From contig OY725496.1 of the NCBI GenBank assembly GCA_963281255.1, positions 2,418,001 through 2,482,000 of the forward strand: a stretch of DNA of 64,000 nucleotides, written 5' to 3'. Within the stretch, counting starts at the first letter, position 1; every line of letters starts with the position of its first letter. This DNA comes from Aphrocallistes beatrix (taxonomy: Eukaryota; Porifera; Hexactinellida; Sceptrulophora; Aphrocallistidae). The translations under genes were made by a program, and so were the position numbers. Shown one piece after another: positions 57,311 to 64,000 of this stretch. Under the pieces are notes generated by a model. It had not been told where the DNA came from. It saw only the letters and a program-made list of their open reading frames with translations, and made no database searches.

Positions 57311-57487
57311 AAATGAAAATTTGCAGTCAGAGGTAAGGGTTGAAACAAGCATTTTTCAAATTATGCCACATTTGATTATTCTGACTTTAAAGCAAGATCT
57401 CAATGGCTAAGATATGGTATTTCACTAAGCATAATTCGATTCTCTCATTTTGAAAGAAATAGTGTGAACAGTTTTGGCCTATATATA

Positions 57488-57960
57488 CACTACCCGGACA
57501 AAAGTATTCATCCACCACGAAAACCTCCATACAAATAGTATTAAAGTGGATCTATTCATAATGGAATATGTAATCAAACAGAAGAGGTATTCTATTTTTG
57601 ATTTCAGATTCGTAAACTACACATCCGAATTACTAATTTTTGAAACTTTCAATACAAATACTAATTCTCATGTAGAAAATTATCAACCTCTGCCACTTTG
57701 TGTCACTAATCACATCATATATAATGGCTGTGACTCGGGACAAGTAGCATCAAGTATCAAATGTAGATATTTATAATTTTGGGAGTTACTAATTGAGTTG
57801 AGGATCTCAATTATGAGTAATTAGAATGTGTAGATTAGGAATTAGAAATCAAAAATAGAGTATTTCTAACAGTTTGAGTACATATTCCTTTATGTACAGA
57901 TCCACTTTAATACTATTTGTATGGTTTCTGCGGTGGTCGAATACATTTGTTCGGGCACTG
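57488..57960. mobile_element. 473-bp Tc1-type MITE
   Basis: Ends CACTACCCGGACAAAAGTAT and, from the right, CAGTGCCCGAACAAATGTAT; TA at 57486-57487 and 57961-57962. The subterminal AATAGTATTAAAGTGGATCT occurs inverted at both sides. Related to the MITE at 58487. Confidence 0.85.
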
Positions 57961-57962
57961 TA

Positions 57963-58312
57963 TTGCGTATCAATTTTATTGAGACTTTAATTGCTTTAAT
58001 CTACGTGACTAATTCTCTTACCTATAAGAAGTACTAAATATCTCATGCATACAAATGTCGGTATGTCTTTAAACAAGGACGCTAAATTCGGAGTATCAAA
58101 AGAGAATGGGAGACTTTACTCTAATTTTCTTGAAAATTTCGTGCTTCCCAGGAGTAAGCTAGAATGTGTATAGAAAGCTGAGGAGAGTAATATTTCGAAA
58201 CAAAAAATGAACTTCAAATTGAAGGGTGATCCAAGCGACTAATATAAGATATTTCACCATGTAGAATTGAGATTTCATAAATTTCATACTTCGAAAGCGC
58301 TAAAATTGTAAC
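57963..58312. other. No recognised gene
   Basis: Unassigned AT-rich DNA between a MITE and a foldback copy. Confidence 0.3.
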
Positions 58313-58316
58313 TTCA

Positions 58317-59323
58317 TAGACCTCTGTATATAAGGACTGTCATATAAATCTCAAAAGTTCGCCAGCCATGCGGTCGAAGATGGTTGAACTAATACATAGT
58401 CTGCCTAAAACCATTAACCACACAGAATAGAGCTTATGTATTACCAGCATATATTAATATGGTGCCAATAAATCCATATCCAATATAGTACCCGGACAAA
58501 AGTATTCGACTACAAGAGAAACCTCTATACAATAGTGCTAAAGTGGCTCTATTCATTTAGTAATATGTACTCAAACTGTAAGAAATACTCTATTTTCGAT
58601 TTCAAATTCCTAATCTACAAATTCTAAATACTCTTAATTGGGATCCTCAACTCAATTACTAATTCCCAAAATTATTAATATATACCTTTGATAGTTGATG
58701 CTACTTGTCCTGAGTCATAGCGATTAGTGTCACAAAGTGGCTGAGGTTGATAATTTTCTACTAAATTAGTAATTCAGATGTGTAGTATACGAATCTGAAA
58801 TCAAAAATAGAATATTCATTACTGTTCAAGTATATATTCCTTCATGAATAGATCGATCCACTTTAATACTAATTGTATGGAGTTTTTGAGGTGGTAGAAT
58901 ACTTTTATCCGAGTAGTGTGTAAGTATAAGTATTAAGTACCCATATCCGTTAATAAAATTTTGATTAGTGATCATAGGTTTGCGTATAGATTGTATTCAT
59001 AACGAAATTAATTATTTTCAGAGCCGGCTTAATGACAATTCAGGATGGGTTTAAATAATCGAAAAATTTGGACTCTTTCAAATGTGATTTTTTGATAGCT
59101 AATATTCTACATTATATTTTTAAAAATTAATTGGTTTACAAGTTATTAGACAATTTATTGTCACATCTGGTAATTTGTCTAATTACTTGTGAACCATTCA
59201 ATTTAGACGTGGAAATTATATTATTGCTTAATGGTAAGTAGTCAATTAGCTATCAAATAAGATCAAATTTGAATGCCTACTGTTTGGGCTCCAAGATATT
59301 ACCTCAACTGACCAAACTGCGTT
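58317..59323. mobile_element. Family F foldback copy 3, interrupted
   Basis: Left arm from CATAGACCTCTGTATATAAG through AGATGGTTGAACTAATACAT to CCATATCC, split by a Tc1-type MITE (58487-58919), resuming with AGTACCCATATCCGTTAATA and the centre near 59160. The right arm stops at GACCAAACTGCG near 59323, where a SINE begins. More diverged than copies 1 and 2. Confidence 0.7.
58487..58919. mobile_element. 433-bp Tc1-type MITE in foldback
   Basis: Left end GTACCCGGACAAAAGTATTC, right end complement CACTACTCGGATAAAAGTAT, with shared subterminal AGTGCTAAAGTGGCTCTATT-like text. Same family as 57488-57960. Confidence 0.75.
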
Positions 59324-59328
59324 AAGTT

Positions 59329-59668
59329 CATAGATTTATATACCTCCCGAATCGATGCTGATAGGTTGTCAGGGGATTTACAATCTGGGTGAGGTGTAAA
59401 ACCTACTGATGGTTGCTGAGTGTGGTGTATGCAGGATGTGTCCATAATCATATACTACATACTATATAATGGCGCATTTACTGAGAAAAAATCAGCTATC
59501 AGTAGGCAAGAAATATAGCACCTAATTTTACCATTGAACGAGATGACATTATTAGTGCTTCAGTTCATAAGGTTCTGCAAGGGTGTGGCTCAAGATTACA
59601 TCGCCAAAGCAATGTAATTGAAGGCAAAAATTAAATGGTGTTCGAACGCCCTAACTCACTGCACCACC
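59329..59668 (-). mobile_element. tRNA-derived SINE, copy 4
   Basis: Reverse orientation and more diverged, with deletions in the tRNA-like head; GTGCAGTGAGTTAGGGCG (minus strand) remains. Confidence 0.75.
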
Positions 59669-59979
59669 CAAACAAATAATTTTAAACAGCTCCAAGCTTT
59701 ATTTGCGTTTATTTTCGTATAATGATATTCATTTCTTATGTTTCTTCGAGTCAATAAGAAATAGAGGCTGCATTATCGGTCTGTCGACCGACATTTTTTA
59801 ATTTAATTAAAAATATCATATCTATTTTGTAAAAAAATTCTAAAGTGGATTTTCAGAATGTTTATCATGAAACCAATAGGCTAAAATGGGGAATCGGAAT
59901 AAGACCAAAATTGAAGTAGGATAAGACTTGAATAGTGTTCAATTTGGTGTGAAAGTTGCATTTTTATTCGTGAGGGGGG

Positions 59980-60130
59980 TACTGTTTGGCATTTTAGGTC
60001 TTAATCCCACTTAGCAGTTTTGAGGCCCTATTTCTACTTCGCATGTTTTATGTCTTATTCCCATTTCCCAGGTTTTAGGTCTTATTCCTACTTCGCACGT
60101 TTTAGGTCCTACTTCAAATTAGGTCTTAAT
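59980..60130 (+). repeat. Degenerate 35-bp tandem repeat
   Basis: About four units of TTTTAGGTCTTATTCC-TACTTCGCA spacing. Inverted relatives (GGAATAAGACCAAAATTGAA, GTAGGATAAGAC) stand at 59890-59930. Between them lies unassigned sequence. Confidence 0.55.
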
Positions 60131-60576
60131 TCGGCGACTCGTTCAAATTTACTCTCTGATGGATTCTTGAGTTCGCCATAAATGTGTTATTACCGCATTG
60201 AACGGGAGGCCATATAAATTAGCTGTTTATATTATAATTAGAAGAAATCGGTAAATTAGTGTAAAATTGGAACAGGTTGATTTTTCCAATAACTAATAGA
60301 CGAAAGTGGACTTACAAATGTTGCAACCCTCCAAGTCATACAATATATACTCAAGGAATAAGAATTAAAGGAGGGGGATGGAAAAAATCCATATATTTAT
60401 ATGTGAGGGTCTGTTTATTTGGAGCACACAATAGGATGTGCAAAATTAGTCTCCACTTAAGGCATATTTAATACAGTAAATTGTTATTTCTATCTGAGAA
60501 ACAACGGTAAACTAGAAATAAGTCAATAGAATAAAAGAGAAATAAGCATATATAAACAAAATATAGGTTATTCATA
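60131..60576. other. 3' flank of UGP gene
   Basis: No repeats recognised. Probably includes the 3' untranslated region of the minus-strand UGP gene; a poly(A) signal candidate is listed separately. Confidence 0.4.
60414..60419 (-). promoter_or_regulatory. Possible poly(A) signal for UGP
   Basis: AATAAA on the minus strand, about 160 bases after the UGP stop codon. The distance is plausible, but AATAAA is common in AT-rich DNA, so this is weak. Confidence 0.3.
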
Positions 60577-62052
60577 CTAATGATCAAGAACTCTTAGATT
60601 TCCAGATATTACTTTATTTTCCAAAATACTACCCATTGGAATATCAATACGTTCGCCAGGATTTGCTATAATAATGACAGTTCCCTTAAGAATAACCTTT
60701 TTGCCAAATCTTATGTCCCCAGATACAGTGAGATGATCCAACTCTAACATTTCAGGAATGTCTTCAAATCTTTCTAAAAACTCCTTCAATTTACCAAAAT
60801 GATTTGAACCAAGTTTAACTAACGGAACTGAAGGGAAACTTCTCCGTGGATTCATAAAAATAAGACCAGTTGGTAATTCTAGACAATAAAGATCAGAAAG
60901 AATGGTCAAAAGATCTGAAGTAGTCTTTACTGGAAGGAAACGTAATCTTGGAACATTTAAACCAACAGCGCCTTCGAAACATTTAATCGCAGCTCCAATC
61001 GCATTTTCCAATTGAATTACCTTTGTACCATTTTCCAAAGTTTTAGAATTAACAATAGTCTCCATGTGCATCGAATTATTGTTCAAAATGCGCTTGATCG
61101 AAGATAATCGAATCCATAAGTTATTTGTGTTGAATATTTTGAATTTGTGTACAGATATAAATTCATCCACATGAGATTTTGGTACTTGAGCAAATTCTAG
61201 CAACATTATTTTATCATTATTATAAACAAGTGTTCCCCCTTTGATATCTGAACGTGTCTTATCAGTCACTTCCATTAAAAATTCGCAAGGTTTACTTGGT
61301 TGGTTTGTCAAATAATTAAGTATTTTCAAGTCAACTACCGCGCCTAAATTATCTATATTTGAGACAAAAACAAATTCCTTTCCTAGTTTAAGAAAATAAT
61401 CACACAAACCAGAATTTACAAATGATTTATAAAAATCTCCATGTCCTGGCGGATACCATGAAGAATCATTATCACAATTCGGGTCAGTAACAAAGGGTAA
61501 TAAAGTTTCTTTCTCAATTCTAGGAAATTTACTTTGACAAAATGTATAGAATAAAACCTGTCCTTTATATCTCTCTTCAATGCGCTTAATATCATCATCT
61601 GTGTTGAAGGAATTCATCAACACCAGAGGAACATTGCAGTTATAAGTTGAATTAATAAACTTGATTTGGCGGACTGAAATATCAAGGAATGTCATATCAT
61701 TTCTGACAGTAATCAAGCTTTTGGGACCTTGACAACCCATTGTTGTACCTAAACCACCATTTAATTTAACAACAACCAGTTTATCTAAAAGTTCTTTAGA
61801 TCTTTCAAAATCTATTGAAGGCAACTCGTCATAAAGAGGGAGTTGATTAGAAGGGAGAGGCTTTATTTTGAACCAATCTTCAGCAATAGGATGATCTTTT
61901 GAATGCATAAAATCTTTGAATAATTCCTGAAAATTTTGCAAATTTAACATAAGTGCATCACGACTTTTTTGACAAGCTAGTAACTCAAGTTTTTTGCAAT
62001 ATTGAAACAACCTTTTGATTGTATCAGAATCATCAGAAGGGAGTGAGCTCAT
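60577..62052 (-). CDS. UGP2: UTP-glucose-1-phosphate uridylyltransferase
   Basis: Makes UDP-glucose and pyrophosphate from UTP and glucose-1-phosphate, a cytosolic reaction feeding glycogen, chitin, glycoprotein and glycolipid synthesis. The 491-residue frame is complete and near the usual animal length of about 500. The nucleotide-binding loop LNGGLGTTMGCQGPKS is at residues 97-112, MNSFNT at 146-151, SWYPPGHGD at 198-206, the metal-binding SNIDNLGA at 231-238, KTRSDIKGG at 265-273 and RFLPVK at 371-376. The C-terminal beta-helix ends with ILENKVISGNLRVLDH, the family's conserved tail that mediates octamer contacts. Start: first ATG, 37 residues before the FQELF region, no upstream in-frame extension needed. 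It has no introns and no breaks, unlike everything around it. It may be a functional intronless gene or a recent retrocopy; no poly(A) tract was seen after the stop. The symbol denotes the animal orthologue group. Confidence 0.95.
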   Translation of the reverse strand: MSSLPSDDSDTIKRLFQYCKKLELLACQKSRDALMLNLQNFQELFKDFMHSKDHPIAEDWFKIKPLPSNQLPLYDELPSIDFERSKELLDKLVVVKLNGGLGTTMGCQGPKSLITVRNDMTFLDISVRQIKFINSTYNCNVPLVLMNSFNTDDDIKRIEERYKGQVLFYTFCQSKFPRIEKETLLPFVTDPNCDNDSSWYPPGHGDFYKSFVNSGLCDYFLKLGKEFVFVSNIDNLGAVVDLKILNYLTNQPSKPCEFLMEVTDKTRSDIKGGTLVYNNDKIMLLEFAQVPKSHVDEFISVHKFKIFNTNNLWIRLSSIKRILNNNSMHMETIVNSKTLENGTKVIQLENAIGAAIKCFEGAVGLNVPRLRFLPVKTTSDLLTILSDLYCLELPTGLIFMNPRRSFPSVPLVKLGSNHFGKLKEFLERFEDIPEMLELDHLTVSGDIRFGKKVILKGTVIIIANPGERIDIPMGSILENKVISGNLRVLDH

Positions 62053-62307
62053 GAGTTACTTGCAAAATCTAATAATTTCGAAAAATACATGTGCTAAAAA
62101 TTAAATATACTAGGATTCAAATATTAGTCAGTTATAACAAATAATATGAGTTACTTTCTATAAAATTTGAATACAATCTATTCACTAATGATTGAGGTAG
62201 GCATAGACCTCTGTATATATATGGCCTGAAATTTAAAACTCAAAAATGGAGCGAGTATGTGGTAGAAGATGGAATATTAAAGTACGATTAACGAACTTTT
62301 TATTTAA
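62053..62307 (-). other. UGP upstream region
   Basis: About 250 bp between the UGP start and a family A copy, so any proximal promoter must lie here. A foldback-like start (CATAGACCTCTGTATATATA, near 62205) with GTGGTAGAAGATGGAATATT shows that a family F terminal fragment sits about 150 bp upstream of the ATG. No convincing TATA box or initiator could be singled out. Confidence 0.4.
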
Positions 62308-62310
62308 TAC

Positions 62311-62735
62311 AAGCGCGCTTCGCGTACTTGCGCTGCAGCCGCGGCGTGCGGGCACTTTGTGTCTGCCAGAGGGGCCCTTTGGGCGCAAGGGCTCACATTG
62401 ATAAATTATAAGGGAGATAACAACTCTAAATAAGTCTGTATTACTGTTAAATTCGATATCACTCGAAAAATCACAAAAAATGTCAAATTTTCTTTACGTA
62501 ATGATGACGTCATAACAGGTGATGAGTCATCATTTTAGATGATAGTTGCATCATATGTGAGGTATATTAATATACACATTCTATTAAAATTTCAGCCTTC
62601 TATCACCTAAAATGACTGAGTTATGGTCGAAAAACTGAAATTTCTAATTATAAAAAAGGTGACAATGACCTCACAATTACATGATGAGTCGACATTTTCG
62701 TATGAGATCAGAACTGCCAAAAATCAGCTTTCTCT
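62311..62735 (-). repeat. Family A copy, 3' part
   Basis: GC-rich tail at 62311 (diverged, with GCAGCCGCGGCGTGCGGGCA), then the A body to about 62735 (AAAAATCAGCTTTCTCTGCC). The 5' leader is missing, replaced by MITE sequence. Confidence 0.7.
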
Positions 62736-62736
62736 G

Positions 62737-63165
62737 CCTGCACACTTCATTATTTTACGTGCATTTAATACTAAAATGGGTCTATTAATGAATATTAAAC
62801 TCCGAAACGGTAAGTGATACAACTAATTGGGTTTCAAATTTGAAATCTCTTCGCATTCGAATTAGTTATTGTAGGATATTTCTTATCAATTACTGCCACC
62901 TTGTGCTACATATGTCCCTTTTTATCACTATACATGATGGTGATGTACTACCACTTGTGCCACATGTTGATAATTTTATTCATTGGGTTGAGCCATTTGT
63001 TAGAAATCTTCAACTATAACTAATTCGAATGTGAAGATTTCAAATCTTAAATCAGACTCTTAACAGCTCTTAGAGTTTGAATACTTTTCACTTCACGAAA
63101 ATATCAATTTAGTACTATTTGTATGGGGAAGAATATAGTGCACAAATACTTTTGTCGGTTAGTGT
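62737..63165. repeat. Tc1-type MITE, left end lost
   Basis: Right end CACTAACCGACAAAAGTATT (complement, 63165) and the internal inverted pair TTTAATACTAAAATGGGTCT / AATTTAGTACTATT. The left terminal repeat is missing. Same subtype as 2150-2240. Confidence 0.65.
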
Positions 63166-63171
63166 ATACAA

Positions 63172-63695
63172 GCGCGCTTCGCTTGCTTGCGCTGCGCAGC
63201 TGGCGGACACTTCGTGTCCGCCGGAGGCTCCCTTCGATCGCCTGGGGTGACATTGGTTAATTATAAGGGAGATATAAACTCCAAATATGTCCATCTTAGT
63301 TTTAAAATCGATATCACTCGAAAAATCACCAAATTTGTCAATTATAAAATTTTTGATGCGTAATGATAACGTCATAACAGAGTGATGAGTCATCATTTTT
63401 TGATGATAGTTGCGCCATATGTGAGATGTATAAATATACATAATCTATTAAAATTTCAGCCTTCTATCTCCTATAATGGCTGAGTTATGCCCGAATAACT
63501 GTGTTGCTTAACTTTTAAAAATGTGACAATGACGTCATAATTCCATGATAAGTCGACATTTTGCTCTGATCTCAGAGATACTGGAGCCATAGCCAAAAGA
63601 CTCCCACATGCCAAAAATCAGCCTTCTGCGCCCGGCAGTTTCTTCAATCAATTCGTTACAGATATATATACAATAATCGAGTTTAATAGTAAGGA
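63172..63695 (-). mobile_element. Family A Helitron-like copy
   Basis: 3' tail at 63172 (CAAGCGCGCTTCGC on plus) after A, with a perfect GGCGGACACTTCGTGTCCGC hairpin. The 5' end TCCTTACTATTAAACTCG (minus) at 63695 lies next to the (TA)n of another A copy, into which it probably inserted. Confidence 0.8.
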
Positions 63696-64000
63696 TATAT
63701 ATATCTGTAACGAATTGATTGAAGAAACTGCCAGGCACAGAAAGCTGATTTTTGGCATAGGGGAGTCTTTTGGATATGACTCCACTAAGTTCTGACATCA
63801 GACGAAAATGTTGACTTATCATGGAATTATGACGTCATTGTCACCATTTTTATAAATAGAAATTTCAGTTTTTCTGCCATAACTCAGCCATTTTAAGTGA
63901 TGGCTGAAATTTAATAGAATGTGTATATAAATATTCCTCACATCTGATATAATTATCATAAAAAAAGATGACTTATCACTGTTATAACATCATCATTACG
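63696..64000 (+). repeat. Family A copy, cut by window end
   Basis: Leader ATATATATCTGTAACGAATT and A body in plus orientation, running off the window. Its own 5' terminus is separated from it by the reverse A copy 63172-63695. Confidence 0.7.

Overview
The window is nuclear DNA of an invertebrate animal: AT-rich, gene-poor and packed with decayed, nested transposable elements. The evidence is eukaryotic: tRNA-derived SINEs, GT-AG-like exon borders, THAP, FLYWCH, TTF and OTU domains, and Tc1, hAT, MULE, P-like and Helitron-like elements. The mix would suit an arthropod, perhaps a parasitic copepod, but that is an impression and not shown by the sequence. No operons, rRNA, free-standing tRNA genes or CRISPR arrays are present.

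Only two pieces look like host protein-coding genes with a clear identity. One is an intact, intronless UTP-glucose-1-phosphate uridylyltransferase (60577-62052, minus). The other is a 5' exon of a cohesin acetyltransferase of the ESCO/Eco1 type (9697-10248, minus) with a splice donor. Two more open stretches (8185-8304 minus; 16332-16514 continuing at 20104-20175 plus) resemble host exons but are not identified. All other coding sequence is transposon-derived and broken: hAT transposases (3-1890, 17029-19905, 38036-38166), gypsy-type reverse transcriptase (about 22067-22640), gypsy-type integrase (27408-28080, 44440-45300), a MULE transposase with FLYWCH and RING parts (25717-27450), Tc1 (29035-31260), an OTU protease (39912-40560), a P-like THAP transposase (53092-55835), and an unnamed Cys-rich gene present as an inverted pair (51668-52946).

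Layout. 0-10 kb: hAT remnant, nested TIR elements, Helitron-like copies, a 3-kb TTAA element, then the ESCO exon. 10.4-16.2 kb: a compound element with 30-bp terminal repeats and CAAT duplication, holding two mutually nested TTAA families. 16.5-20.1 kb: a complete hAT with 8-bp duplication that splits an open frame. 20-29 kb: gypsy, tandem repeats, MULE and integrase debris between a pair of distant terminal repeats. 29-39 kb: Tc1 split by a foldback element, a second foldback, and Helitron-like and TTAA elements. 39-46 kb: OTU pseudogene, hAT MITEs, integrase remnant. 46.5-56.1 kb: a TTAA element, a SINE and a 7.9-kb P-like composite with 7-bp duplication. 56-64 kb: MITEs, a third foldback, the UGP gene and Helitron-like copies.

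Four interspersed families dominate, and I use these labels throughout. A/B: Helitron-like, with 5' TC, 3' CTTG, a GC-rich 3' hairpin and insertion between A and T. E: TTAA-flanked, ends GGATACCGCCCTCG. G: TTAA-flanked, ends GGTTGGCCTTTCC. F: foldback elements sharing their ends with the P-like element. In several places the uninterrupted target can be read from another copy in the same window, so insertion sites and relative ages follow directly from the sequence.
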